From Haliclystus octoradiatus (Eukaryota; Cnidaria; Staurozoa; Stauromedusae; Haliclystidae): DNA of 64,000 nucleotides. Location of the stretch: contig OU744450.1 in assembly GCA_916610825.1 (NCBI GenBank), positions 11,855,307 through 11,919,306 of the forward strand. Direction: 5' to 3'. The notes below the pieces were generated by a model, which was not told the DNA's origin, searched no databases, and saw nothing but the letters and a program-made list of their open reading frames with translations. Below are positions 48,801 through 59,640 of the stretch, piece by piece (positions within the stretch are counted from its first letter, which is position 1; every line of letters begins with the position of its first letter). A program made the translations under genes and the position numbers.

Positions 48801-51181
48801 TGCCGTATCTGGTCGTTATAATTTGTGATCACGACGAGTGAACACTATATGATCATGACATCTAATGAGCATTCGTTCATAAGAACGAAGTATTCTAAAA
48901 TCGTGTTGTCGTTATCGAAGAAATGCTCGATAGTTGTGATGATCTAGTCGCGCTCACTCGTCATGATAGGAGATTTTGAGATTTTTACAGTATGACGTCG
49001 CTTAATTTTCATTTTCCGTTTTTCAAAATTTGAAATTCTCTCTTTTTTCAAATATTTAATTCGCAATTAATGCTTATTTTTTATCACAAAAACTTGACAA
49101 AGTAATCGACTCACTTATAGTACAAGTTAAGGTAAAAATTTTGAGTTTTATTTTCGATGAGTCGACCCTATTGCACAAAAATATATTCGAAGAAATATTT
49201 CTTAAGGAAAACAAATTTCTTATTACTTAGATCAAGTTTAACATCAGCAAGCTGCCTCCGTATGATGTTAACTTCTTCTTTATGTTTATATCGTAGTGCT
49301 CGAAGACGATCAAAGGACATGGAAACTTCTTTGAGACCATTTTGTTCCTATAAAATATTTCCAAGAGAAAGATATCATATTAGAACAGCAATAAGCGCAT
49401 CACCCGAACCGATATATATTTCCGTACCGATTACATTCCTAAGCATTATTTAAATAGGGGCCAATCGAACTAACCAATGCCAGGATCTTATCGTTGAAAC
49501 TCAGATAGAAATGAATAAGCCTGGAGCTACCCTTCAAACAGACTCATTTTATTTTCTTCAATCTGAACTCCTACATCGAGGAAGGAGAACGGTAAAACGA
49601 TCCACGTATGCTGTCCCGATGCAAGCAAGCCTTGTACAGGTTTCAGGACACTTTTTGAAACATTTGTGTACTCTCATCAGTTCAGGACGTAGTAAACAGT
49701 AGTAAACTATTTCTCTGATAATGCAGCATCCAACAGACTAAATAATACTGTCTAAATAAGACAGGTGTTTACTCACTGCAGTTGTAAACCTATGAAAATT
49801 GTCAATAGCAGATCTTGAGATGTCTGGCTAAGGCATGTGTCCGGTTAATACAGGGTTCAGAAAGGACAGGTTCAATTGCTGTAGGTTTATAAAATGTTGA
49901 AAATGACGTCGTCATTGGTAGCTTATTTTCATGCGGCTCTGTTATATACTTCTATAAAGGTTGTGCGCTTAGAAAAATAAAAAATAAATTTTGAATTACC
50001 ATGTGGACAGTTTAACATTTTAATTTTGAAGTTAGGGTCAATAAAAAGTTGAAACCGTCTATTGATCCTGGTAACGAAATATCTGAAATGTAATGTAGCT
50101 TACTTTAGGTTTGGAACTATATTTCTTTTCAGTCTTATTCTTTAATGTTGCATTTTCTGTAATCATAGAAATGAATAATCCGTTATAGCTAGAAAGTATT
50201 TCAAGAATATATGACACATGCAATGCTATAGCCTCTAATGCTTATATATACTTTATAGTGTGTATATTACTTGTGTGTTTGCATGTATATTAGTGTATCT
50301 CTGTCCCATCTTGGATAAACTCAAAATTTATCAATATGTTTTGCCTGGTCAGTGCTCGAGAAAAGTCATTCCATTATTTTATTTATCCTTATATGCAGGC
50401 TAGAGATGCATAAGACCAGTATATTACAACAATAAATGTGGAATGCACTATGATAAATAGATCTCACACATTAGCGAAGAAGAAAATTTTTCCATATTAA
50501 ATATTTTTTTCAAGCCCTCGTTATTACTGCTATATCATACTCTCTGTCACACGACATTTTATTTCTTATTAATATCTATTTTTTACCTTTACTGATTTCG
50601 TTTTCATTATTTTTATTGCCGTTTGCTTGTGATGGACAATTCTCTGCTATCGGTAAATGAATTATTCGAGTTGCTTTAATCGTAGCTTCATTCGATATGT
50701 AAGTCGGCTCCATGTGTCGCTCTATACCGATTTCATTAACTGACTCACAATTGCCTCCATGGATACTTCTCTCATCTCGAGTCGATTTATTAATTAAATT
50801 ACTATTATTTTCTTGTACTGATATTTCATTCTCCAATGATTGAACCCAATCCTTTGGCAATCGCGAGTTATGTTTTGGAAGTGTTGCTTTCCGTTTATAA
50901 TCAGCAATTTTCGATTTCAAGTTTGGATAATTAGGCAATATCTTCGTAAGATCAAAAGATTTCATCTTTTTATGTTGCTGCTTTTTATGAACTTTCCATG
51001 ATGATCTAATTACAGTTGGTGCCATCTTTTTGGCTTTTGAGTTTTCTGCTTTAGTCATAGTTTGCGTTGCAATCTCTCCAGTGGTTAATTGGATATAGAA
51101 TGTGTAGTTGCAGAAGTGCAGCTTGTGTTCAAGTGACATTCGAATCATAGAGTTTTCGAATCTGGTAAATTCTGACGTCAT
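39859..51181 (-). CDS. Coiled-coil / MYND zinc-finger protein, gene A (five exons, 427 aa)
   Basis: Exons are 50587-51181 (595 nt), 49777-49823 (47), 49227-49347 (121), 46250-46641 (392) and 39859-39987 (129). All junctions are GT-AG and the sum is 1284 nt, exactly 428 codons. Exon 1 (start MTSEFTRFENSMIRMS) encodes a basic, lysine-rich N-terminus without a recognised domain. Exons 2-4 encode a long charged coiled coil (EQNGLKEVS..., LILQKYAGKL...). Exon 5 encodes a C-terminal MYND finger (VCSNC...CTQCQSVFYC...CQQENW...H...C). Weakest points are the donors AAAG|GTAAAA (exon 1) and CTAA|GTAATA (exon 3) and the acceptor GCCAG of exon 2. The phase pattern equals that of gene B. Intron 4 (6.3 kb) has absorbed a BEL/Pao element and a MITE, and intron 3 a hAT-like MITE. 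Role unknown; MYND fingers are protein-binding. Confidence 0.8.
40018..40931. repeat. Inverted repeat with 155-bp arms and MITE-like loop
   Basis: Arms 40018-40170 and 40775-40931 are near-perfect reverse complements. The loop (about 40386-40760) contains a dispersed repeat (GAGAATTTCAGATTTTGAAA, then AGTGACGTCATACTGTAAA) also seen at 47660-49170 and 58320-58450. The arms include part of the coding-like segment described for 40823-41062. Confidence 0.75.
40823..41062 (-). other. Coding-like repeated segment of unknown origin
   Basis: A 79-codon minus-strand frame includes KEDNEMQRTLHLIKLIALKS, then DIFKQTCCDEFVMFVKTQL. A similar segment occurs on the + strand at 40030-40120. A related one (KEDNEKQRFLHLIKSIAL) is on the + strand at 41490-41565. 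Similar DNA continues on both sides of the BEL insertion point (41830-41843 and 45808-45870). Repetition in several orientations argues for a transposon or duplicated exon. I do not recognise it. Confidence 0.4.
41081..41385. mobile_element. 301-bp palindromic MITE, TA target duplication
   Basis: The element spans 41083-41383, begins TCACGTCAGT and ends ACTGACGTGA, and is flanked by TA on both sides. Inverted arms run about 60-100 bp and include GTCTCGACATATTG. The TA duplication suggests mobilisation by a Tc1/mariner-type transposase. It has no coding capacity. Confidence 0.8.
41844..42407 (-). repeat. 3' LTR of the BEL/Pao element
   Basis: Direct repeat of 45244-45807. It is preceded (minus strand) by the purine tract GGGGGGACTA. 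Confidence 0.9.
42492..45206 (-). CDS. gag-pro: BEL/Pao Gag-protease polyprotein, 904 aa
   Basis: Order of parts: an acidic N-terminus (1-40), a helical region, and a DUF1759-like gag domain (about 200-420, with LKDFNGDAFEYQDFVNSFK and LLNHLKGPVKLAVDGL). Two or three cysteine knuckles follow (CCFVCKDNHNIWNC, CFNCFRKGHIASTC, CKTCNSSHHTLLH; about 480-550). Then comes a DUF1758-like aspartic protease domain (about 600-740, with LPVRLHG, GLLIGAN and LKTPLGWTLFG). The protease active-site triplet reads D-L-G-S where family members normally have D-T/S-G-S, so activity is doubtful. The ORF is intact but stops 84 nt before the left LTR, so polymerase functions are absent and must come from another element. 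Confidence 0.9.
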   Translation of the reverse strand: MSEFDTDPIATSSEDANTDQLEVDSTDTVAQTDHSIRPRIDAINYKRSRGGKLAHFTKTATLAKSILEQNPNTRLLKSYRIKLQTIFHEVVTANEIVLSQAKTEQELAESYEWLSNIELKYEIIICEIDDYLEEHTIANQSQVKLEGQPQTSLEEDPLLRTQQEHTTPQVSPVRKLDSQLINNQENKNIAREKSSLAIDAWIDKLTASEVSANFTENSDAQWGDTLVSLTLKLKDFNGDAFEYQDFVNSFKHQVHDRKTLSPDTKMTHLLNHLKGPVKLAVDGLPHNSDGYVEALQIIKEMFGNRVLISRAYINRVTKGNIISNDAEEIREFYYHLNSCSSALKQLDYYSDINSQPSLIAIAERLPKSIQFRWKRKIVDIRADKKEPDVLQLLKFIKKEMLAATDAVWGNLGITDNKCQSIQNSFKTNNAKKIVINTTNTSYNQNTKQCCFVCKDNHNIWNCTDFQNKSIEQRRKTIADSSLCFNCFRKGHIASTCNSKYKCKTCNSSHHTLLHYEKPTSSVPISDVTEHQQQQNESASASSAVVTTTSSYNETYESNLYLQVLPVRLHGPKGALETLALLDLGSQATLVNKSLADKIGLEGTQEKLDIMTVSGRNNIQANKVKLEISNPEELLKFEIGEAWSVENLCLPPMPIPSNKELSNYAHLKDIHIPIIHNIKEIGLLIGANEPDLLIPLECRKGKSKEPYALKTPLGWTLFGGHKSQAGISIYTTMHSQSTSEKSQSTNTDAEKTIQDNTQNAIIKTKSNNKHCKAESLRNKLQNVDSKDGQISKAHTKDIININYHANKLKRLTYYDLFVLPVTTNDNKTRGIQHRRCLPTTPQVKKKITTHPEVNILSVVTGLQSCSQRTNLEMSSVNQQPNIDNHCSNVPCQRVSCPIAQSKTKP
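45244..45807 (-). repeat. 5' LTR of the BEL/Pao element
   Basis: 564 bp, apparently identical to 41844-42407. It contains AATAAA strings and TATA-like stretches expected of an LTR promoter and terminator. On the minus strand the edges are TG...TA rather than the usual TG...CA. Confidence 0.9.
46642..49226 (-). other. Intron 3 of MYND gene A
   Basis: It contains a palindromic dispersed repeat (47660-47843 and 48828-49170, with AGTGGTGTCAT / ATGACGTCGCTT arms) split by the hAT-like element at 47844-48827. The rest is AT-rich without recognised content. Confidence 0.5.
47836..48835. mobile_element. 984-bp hAT-like MITE, 8-bp target duplication
   Basis: The element spans 47844-48827. Terminal inverted repeats begin CACARATTATAACGACCAGA and continue TACGGCACTGAA. 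It is flanked by ATCACGAC at 47836-47843 and 48828-48835. The 8-bp duplication and the CA-starting termini fit hAT. It has no transposase and interrupts another repeat inside a gene A intron. Confidence 0.8.
49824..50586 (-). other. Intron 1 of MYND gene A
   Basis: No exon or element recognised. It is bounded by the donor at 50586 and an acceptor ending CCAG at 49824-49825. Confidence 0.4.
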
Positions 51182-51440
51182 AATAATATCATGCGTCACG
51201 ATTTTTGCTCTGAAGTACGTCTCAGTATCGCTTCGTGTTTTGGGGCCATCGCCTGATTTCTATTGAAAAAACGCCTACTAAAAGACAAAACGTACGCTAC
51301 TGCTAACTTGAGTTCGACATCCAATGCCCAACCAAGTCGTTATGATGGCGATAATTTCTTAATTCCATTTTTTCAGTTTCGTATTTTCCAATACATTCTA
51401 TTCAATAATAGTATCATTTCCAAATAAACTGGCAGCCACA

Positions 51441-52256
51441 TGGTGACCATAGCGGTATAAGATATAGAGTATTTAAACTTCTGCTAACCACGTGACCTCC
51501 CCTGTCGCCGACCTCCGCCATTCTCTTGGAGGGAAAAACAAAGGCGTCGTGACGTTGTGGCAGCTTTGGCGGGAAAATAAATCAAACAAAAGATCAGCTG
51601 TTTTGAGTAGAGAATGTTTTACTTCTTTCGAGAATTGGTTAACAACAGTTGAATCCCCGATGAAAATTATTTCTAACTGATTATTTGAAACATATTTATG
51701 TTTGAACAACATTTTACATGGTATTGACGTGTGAACAAAAGCTGAAGGGCCCTTGAAGGTAAATGAAATCGCCGATAATAATTCGTAATAAATCATACTT
51801 GCAACAATTCTGATTGTTCAAAATTGTCAGCAAATAGCGTTACCCAAAACAACCGAGAAACAGTTGTCTATGCTTGATTCAACACTATCTATTGTTGAAA
51901 ATTTACGGAATAATATTCCTGTCTCTAAATAATATTAATATTCCATGTTCGTCGTGTGAGTAACATCTCCACAAAAACACTGATCAAAATTACTTGTGCA
52001 TCAAAAAGTTAAAAATCCTTCCCGTAGAAAAATCAATTTATGTCACATGCCAATGGTACAGTGTCTCAATTTTTCCGAAATTAAACCACGTTGCCTAGGA
52101 TAGCATATAAGTAAAAAAAATTCGGAAATCTCCATTGACTTGTGCATTAAATTCGAATATTTTATCCTCCAACAAAATGGCCGCCGTGGAGACATCTGCG
52201 TCCAAAGAGAAGTCACGTGGTTCGCGCTCTAGTACTTATACCTCTATGATGGTGAC
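51441..52256. mobile_element. Possible 0.8-kb inverted-repeat element upstream of gene A
   Basis: The left end (GTGACCATAGCGGTATAAG, then AACCACGTGAC) and the reverse complement of the right end (GTCACCATCATAGAGGTATA, then GAACCACGTGAC) form imperfect inverted repeats about 60 bp long. No target duplication was resolved. The minus-strand ORF at 51473-51796 lies inside it and is probably not a gene. A 55-bp stretch at 52097-52155 (GGATAGCAT...GTGCATTAAATTCG) recurs directly at 52536-52592. Confidence 0.4.
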
Positions 52257-52500
52257 TAGAAAATAGTCTCACTTACATGAAATTAAAGATGGTCATCATA
52301 CATCATACAATTCTTCATTCAAAAGTACGTTAAAACTTATATGGACACATTGTTTTGTAAAATCTTAAGACGAGATTTTACATTACAAGAATTAAATATC
52401 AACAACTTGTTCTATAATTCAAAACATTTTCATTCAAACTAAGCAATACTGTTTATAGCTATACTGTATTCTATATATTAATAACAATCTCGTGTGAATA

Positions 52501-52530
<30 letters not shown>
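52501..52530. repeat. (ACAT)n microsatellite
   Basis: About seven ACAT repeats. A similar tract is at 58506-58525. Confidence 0.9.
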
Positions 52531-52531
<1 letters not shown>

Positions 52532-52723
52532 ATAGGATAGCATGAAAGTAAAAAAAAATCGGAAAACTCCATTGAAATGTGCATTAAATTCGTCAGACAG
52601 ATGGACGTCTTTTTTTTACTGCATGACTTTTTGCAAATAAAAGGTACAATATATGCCGTAATATCAAATTATTTTAGTTAAATAATACGCAATATATATG
52701 ACATAAGTCACCAGATACAAAAG

Positions 52724-54163
52724 ATGGATGTAGAAAGCAGCAGTACCATCAATCCAGTGCTGGTAAGCCCAATGGAAAATTTGAACAAGGTAAATGATGT
52801 CCAGTCTAGCAATGTAAAAACTAGCATACTGGATAAAACATACCGTAAAGGTACCAATTATCTACAAATTTTGCAATTTAATACAACTAATACAAAACTA
52901 TGGAGAGAGGCTATTGAAAACATACAAAAGTAGACATACATACAGACATACAGACATACATACAGACAGACATACAAAAGTATTTTGCAGACATACAAAA
53001 GTATTTTGCAGACATACAAAAGTATTACCAAAATAAGAACATGTTTGTGACCAAAATAAACCACGAAAATCTTACGCTACACACAATTCAAATATACACC
53101 GACCAGACAAAGAAACAAAGATACTTACAATTTCAAGTTAGAGATACAACTGGCAATACATTTATCACTTGGATACATGGTATGAATAATTTTTACAATA
53201 CAGAATTTACAGAAATACAATCACTAATCCCTTGCTCACTCCAGCAGACAGGACAAAACGGCGGCCATCTTGAATTAACCGAAGGAGACGGTCAACCATG
53301 TGCTCATTGCGCAAGTGAGGTTGAAAGTCCGCGTCTGCGCTGCCATGACTGCACCTTGCCCATTCACCTCAAGTGTTTCACAAACAAAAGCGGGAATGAA
53401 ATTGATGCTGAAACTGCAGCAATTCTTTAAAGTTTTCCAGGCATCAGAGCTCTGTGTTCTCACTGCAGCAGTTCTGATGTGTCAATACTGGAAACAGTAA
53501 AGGCAACAGAATTAAAAACAAAAGCCATTTCACAAAAGCTAGACAGTTTAACAGCATTAATTTCTAATAAACAAACATATGCAAACATCACTGCCACATC
53601 ACATGTACAACACCCTACTCAGTTAAGAAAAGAAACAACTTCACCACCCACCCAATCTTATGCGGCAGTACTCAGTATACAAAATCAACAACAATTGCAC
53701 GAAAAAGCAATTAAAAATATCCAGGAAAGAGAGAAACGTAAGCTCAATGTCATTGTTCTAGGATTAGAACCTGACAAGGAACTGTCTGACAAAAGGTTAA
53801 TAACTGTAATATGCAAAGACGCCTTAAACATAGATGTTGAAATTGAACCCACAAAAAGACTTGGAAAAGCTGATGGCCTCTGGATCCAACCCATCCAAGC
53901 GAAATTAAGAACAATTGAAGGAAAGAAGACAATGTTAACATCAGCAAAAAAGCTTAAAACTTCTATCGCTACTGAAGGGATATACTTTTCGCCAGACTAT
54001 ACCATTGTAGAACAAAAACTCCACTTGGAACTTCGAGTTGAATGTAAGAAGAGGAATGAAGACTTAACAGATGAAAAGGAGAAGTGGATAGTAAGGAGTT
54101 TACAACTGACGCAAGTAAAAAACCTCAACCAAAATGTATCTCAGAATGCAGACGACCATCAAT
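52724..54163 (+). pseudogene. CR1-like LINE ORF1 with PHD-type finger and coiled coil (broken)
   Basis: It starts MDVESSSTINPVLV at 52724. The frame is broken at 52931 by a run of ACATACAG repeats and three copies of CAGACATACAAAAGTATTTTG. It resumes at 53041 and encodes a PHD-like finger (CAHC...CHDC...HLKC...CSHC; the last pair lies past a stop/frameshift near 53430). At 53479-54165 follow a coiled coil and an RRM-like region (RKLNVIVLGL...). PHD-finger ORF1 proteins are known in CR1-group LINEs. The element is dead. Confidence 0.75.
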
Positions 54164-54192
54164 GACTCAATAAAACAGCACCCATTGAAATT

Positions 54193-57100
54193 ATGACTAC
54201 CACCACCGCTAATGCAAAAGAAACAGATAACAAAATTATTAGTATACTCTCTATCAATGCCCAATGCTTAAAACATCTGTAAAACTAGCAGAACTGCAAA
54301 TATTCATTGTACACCATAAAATTGACATACTACTACTAAAAGAGACATGGCTCCAACCTGAATCAATGGATTGCAATATCTCTGGTTACAACTTATACAG
54401 AAATGACAGAGACGGTAGACATGGTGGTACAGCAATATTTTACAAAAATAACTTCAAATTAAAAATTAACCTAATATTGACGAAGCAAGCAAAGGGTATC
54501 CAATATGAACAATTAGCAGTACAACTATATACTTCAAGCAGTGACAGACATAATAGATTGTTACAATCCACGCAATGATAATTACTTACAAGCCATTGAA
54601 AATATCCGTACGACAGCAGAAGCATTGACAGAAAAGGGATGTGGATTCATCCTGGCTGGTGATTTTAATATAGACCATTTAAAACATTCTCCTTCCAGAA
54701 GTATGCTAATGGAGAGATTGGATCAATTTGATTTACACTCGCATAACACTGCTCCGACACGCATAACACATCAAACTCAAACTTCAATTGACTATCTTAT
54801 CACTTCACGCTCCTTAAAATCCAACGTAAGTAAATGCAATGCACGCCAGAGGACCGGTGCAGCTCTGATCATCTTGGTTTAGTAACCATAGTAACCCTGG
54901 ACAAAAAAAATATACAAAAAAATCATCGAAATGCACTCGATCATACAAAACATTTTGCTGAGAAGACTTTTGCAATGATTTGATAAACAGTGATATTGTA
55001 GCGGATGGAATGAGTCGATGTATTGATAAATTACCACACGCGTACATAGACGTTGATCATATATATATATTTGATGTAATACTTGTAGCTGGCCACCAAC
55101 AGGGAGAGGATGAATAAGGGTTGATATGACCGTTGATAAACAGAGCCTCTATGAAGGTGGACCAGCTTTGCTAGTATAGGTGCTGTCTCCACGAAGGGCA
55201 GACGTGGAGAGAGTGATTACATTACAGACAGTGATTTACATTTACAAGGTATACGTGATTACAAACGGAAGCTTTACAGTTAACAAAGGAAATACATTAT
55301 GGATAAGACAATAGACATAAAACAATCCACTACATAACTTCCCCCCACGGATACGGAACCCGTCTGTGAGTGAAAGATATGAAATAATATTTGCAGGACG
55401 AATAAATGAATAAAAATACGTATAATAAAATAGAATATGATTTAAAATAAGTTAATAATAATGTTTTGATTGAGTTAGATGAATTAGATTGTTTGTTTTC
55501 TTTCATGTTGTATAGTTGGTTAAGTATGTGTTGTATGGTTGTAGTGACAAAATCTTGTAAATATTTAATAATTCTTTGTGGTGAGCCTTTGTGCAAGTCA
55601 TGATTGTATATAGCCTATCTTTTTGATCTTCTGTTTTTGATGGTGTTATGTATCTATGTTGGTAATGTTGTTTTGTTGTTACAATTCTTTGTGCTCAAGC
55701 CTGGCAATCTTTATTTTCTTGTCGGGTTAAGCCCTAATAATTTTCGTGGTTCCTGCCAGAACTTGACTTGTGACGGCGTGAGTGCATTCAATTATTTTAT
55801 TCTTTTTTTTTTCGTGATAACACTCACCCAAAGCGAATTTCAACTAAAACATTACCAGATATAACCATATACTAGCCAGGGTTTACGACGCGTAATGTTC
55901 TGCTGCGTTTTTCAGATCACGTCGGGGTCAGTTAACAAAGGAAATACATTATGGATAAGATAATAGACATAAAACAATCCACTACAAGATGTCGGTTTTT
56001 ACGTCTGCTATACAAAACAAATGACGCACCATTGGCTGCTGAAAATTTATAAACAATATTAAAAGTAGCGCTAAACAAACACGCTCCTGAAAAGTTCATT
56101 GCCCTGCATCCAAATTATGCACCATATATGACAATAGAGATAAGAAATGCACTCAAAAAAATGCAACAAAATGCGCTAGAAGGCTATGAGAACAAAACAA
56201 CGACACGATTGGGAATCATATCTCCAGATACGAAATCAAGTGAATAGTGACTTGCAAAGAGCAAAAATCGAATACAACAAAACTAAATTTATGGAATGTG
56301 GAAGTAACATGAAGGAGGTATGGGATTTAATTAAAAGATTAACAGAGAAAACAAAACAAAAATGTACAGCTACTACTAAAGCAGAGCTAGATGAGATCAA
56401 CACTTCTTCAGCGAAGTTGGACAAAATATCAAGGAACTCACACACACAATCCCATCCTGTGACAATATACAGCAAATGATCATCAATTCAACTTCACTGA
56501 AATATCAGTGATTGATACAATCAAAGCTGTTCGGTGTACCACTCACTCAACTGATCAACATTTCATTAAAAACATCTACATTTCCAACAATTTTCAAGAA
56601 CACTATTGTAAATCCAATTCCAAAACACCAGCAAACTCAACGCCAAACCAGCATCGCCTATTAGCCCTATTACATTATCATTGTTGTCACAAATCCGGGA
56701 AAGAGTGGCGTATGTTCAACTATATCCGTTCATCGCACCAATCTTAAATAAGTATCAACATGGTTTCAGACTCGGAAGATCGTTGAACATCAGGTATCGT
56801 TACTTGTAGTAATGGATTTATCAAAAGCTTTTGATAGTCTTCAACATGACATTTTACTCCATAAATTGCAATTATTTGGACTTTCAGAGAAAGCCTTGGA
56901 ATGGATGCGATCTTATCTTACTACAAGGAAGCAAGTAATGAAAGTAGACAACATTTATCCTAGTGAAACTAGTTTAACTTATGGCGGTCCCCAAGGATCT
57001 ATACTTGGGCCACTACTATTCCTTATTGACGTAAATGACCTACGCAATGCCATATCATATGGCACTTTTGGACAATTTGCAGACGACACGCAAATTTCAT

Positions 57101-57315
57101 ATAAGTACAATCCAAAAAAATCTGGTTCACTACCTGACATAGAATCAAAAATAAATGCTGATTTACAAATACTTATATTTCCTGGTTCAACTCTAATTCG
57201 CTTTTACTCAATGCCAAGAAAACACAAATTCACACATCAAGTCGCTTTCCATCTTTTCTTGATAATCCTGCTGGCTCTAGTTTGGATGGAATGTGAGATG
57301 AAGACTATGATATAG
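54193..57315 (+). pseudogene. CR1-like LINE ORF2 (endonuclease and reverse transcriptase), interrupted
   Basis: Endonuclease motifs lie at 54193-54890: SINAQCL, LLKETWL, LAGDFNID, SIDYLITS and SDHLGLV, spread over frames by small indels. The connector region resumes at about 55990-56480 after a 0.9-kb insertion. RT motifs lie at 56812-57315: MDLSKAFDSLQHD, GGPQGSILGPLLF and FADDTQIS. Several stops and frameshifts are present. The 3' end beyond about 57320 was not delimited. The motif set fits CR1/L2/Rex-type LINEs. Confidence 0.8.
55075..55986 (-). mobile_element. LTR element fragment inserted in the LINE
   Basis: A direct repeat of about 58 bp (CAGTTAACAAAGGAAATACA to CCACTACA) occurs at 55279-55336 and 55929-55986. 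Next to the left copy is a G-rich polypurine tract (minus strand CCGTGGGGGGAAGTTA) followed by TGTAGTGG, as in the other LTR elements here. The left copy seems to be a fuller 3' LTR (about 55075-55336). The right one is only the first 58 bp of a 5' LTR. LINE coding sequence stops at about 55070 and resumes after 55986. The target duplication is unresolved. Confidence 0.55.
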
Positions 57316-57319
57316 CAAT

Positions 57320-58570
57320 TAATCCAGAACTATGGCCAGAAGTACGTCATTACAATATAGCAATTAAGCCAGTTGCAAATAACAATGAAGATTACAGTAC
57401 ATATAGATCATATAGGTACTAAAGTAGATTTATTAAGAAAGTAACTCCCTATTTATAAATTATTCAAATTTCCAAGGCAGAAAAATAATATTCCAGGTTG
57501 GATTAGAAATTTAGACTAAAAACAAAAATTTGACTTGTTTTTTTCGTGGTTTAAACTGTATAATATATTTTTTATTCTGAATAATTGAAGCTTACAGCAG
57601 AAACATTTTTAGTCTGCACACAGGCTAACAATTTAAGTTAACAATAACACAATCATTCATGTTTTCAAGCTCTTAGTCGTTCGTGTATTTAAATTCTTTC
57701 AAAGTAGATATAAATTTGAATTGAAGTAATGATATTAGCAACAGTAAAGTTAGCATACCTCAAGCTAACATTCTATGAGTCGCTTTTTGGAATATATCTT
57801 AGGTATCAACACCGTAATATAAATATGTAAATTTCAAAAATTCATTTCAAATGAGGACAGTGTATGCTCCTTTCATATTTTTTTTACTATTTACTTTATT
57901 CAGTTAAGATTCATCTTTGTTTACAAACTGAAGCGACTTCTTCCTTTGATTTTGATTATCTCGGTAATTTCACTTGAATATGAGTGATTCATCGTTGGCA
58001 GGATTGACAACGGTCTGTGGATTAATTGACAAATTTGACACTTTCATTGTTCAAATTGTTATGCAAATTATTTCACGCACTGTTGATCTTGGCCATCGCT
58101 GTCAGTGTAAGAGGAGTTTGACCGCGGAAGACTCGACTTCGAACAAATTTAGAGATATAGTTCACAGATTCGAAATAAAAACGATGTTGTAAACACATTC
58201 GGAAAATTGTCTTTATATTGGTGTATATGGCTTTCAATGCTGAAACTTATAGTTGTATGCTTTTATTGCAAATCGAAGACAACGTTCTTCATCGTAAATC
58301 CAAAGCGGTTGCTTAGAGCTAATTGAAATAGATAAGCATTTCAAAAGTGAGAAATTCAAATTTTGAAAAACTGAGAATGAAAGTTGAATGACGTCATACT
58401 GTCAAAACTGCTACAATGACGATTTTTCAATAAATCGTCTAAAGAGCGCATTTACACAAAACTCAGAGTAACAGAATAAACTCGTGATCTTTCATCTACT
58501 ATTTACATACATACATACATACAAAGTACCGGATTAAATCTGTCTCAAATATGCAAAAACTCATATATGG
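57320..58570. other. Spacer
   Basis: AT-rich with no supported gene. A copy of the GACGTCATACTGT dispersed repeat lies at 58320-58450 and an (ACAT)n tract at 58506-58525. The + strand ORF at 57974-58192 is unrecognised and without splice context. Confidence 0.35.
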
Positions 58571-59640
58571 AGAATGTTCATGTGTATAATAAAATCTATT
58601 CTCAATCCAACAGTATATCACCTGTATAAACAACGTGTTTGTTGTTCATGTGCACTACAAAGTTCATCTTTAATTTTTGCACTTCTAGAAACAGGTTTAA
58701 AATGTAAGCCGATTTTGTTGCTTAGTCGGCTAACTTCAGTTAAAACATGTTCGGAAGATCGCTGTTCTTTAGAAGGTAATATAATATTTACATGTTTTTA
58801 TCTACACTATTTACAGTGTTTAAATCATTTCTATCATCATTAAGATTCGGAATAAAGTTAATTTTGCATAAAATAGAATTTTAAAAAGAAACTGGATATT
58901 TAAGTTGGATAAAAATATGTCTCCTATTAACACACTCTTCATTAAAAAGACGTTCGAAGGAGCATAAGCGCGTTGTCCTGTTTATTACTGCTTTTAGAAT
59001 TCTTATAGCGTAGGTCGACATGACTCCGGTCATGGGGCAGAAAACCTTTTCGTTCGTAAAATTTCAAAATAAAGGTTCCAATATCATTCGCTGAACATTA
59101 GAAACGGACGAACCCTATGCCTGGAAATGCGAAATTAATCAGAACGTTGACATAACGTAAACTGCTTTCTGGGCGTGTCGGTTGATTTTCGGTGAATACA
59201 ACTTTCAAAACAGTTGCCTAGCTTTAAAATTGATATTCCAACAAAAGACTACCGATTACTGTTTTCAATTCTATTTAAAGGGGCAAGGGTGGATGAATGT
59301 TATTTATAATTGATGAAATCTTTTCTGCTTCGATATGACTATTAAGAAAACTAGAGTGTCATCTATACTCTGTTTACAAAATAGCTGTAAGGATTTTTGA
59401 TTCGACAACCACATCATTTCAATGTGACACATAAATACATTATCAAGGAGAGGGCCAAAGTGGTTCCCATGGCCACGCCGTCAACTTGTTTATTCAGTTG
59501 CTGGTTTTACTAGTTAAACTGGAATAGCTAATTTTTCATACAAATTCCATTAAATCGTGTAGGTCGTTTTCACTCAAGTTTAGGTCGGTTAATGATATAC
59601 CAGGCTACGCACTTTTGCTCCTCCGAACGACATTGTAATG
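58570..59640 (-). pseudogene. Penelope-like element fragment (reverse transcriptase and linker)
   Basis: On the minus strand, near 59490-59350, the frame contains DGVAMGTTLALSL and a degenerate DDTLVFL box, the RT motifs of Penelope-like elements. Further along, at 58775-58630, is a linker (KEQRSSEHVLTEVSRLSNKI). Stops and frameshifts are frequent. Confidence 0.65.

Noticed and set aside
51473-51796. 107-codon minus-strand ORF upstream of MYND gene A
   Set aside because: It lies inside an inverted-repeat element and has no recognisable domain.
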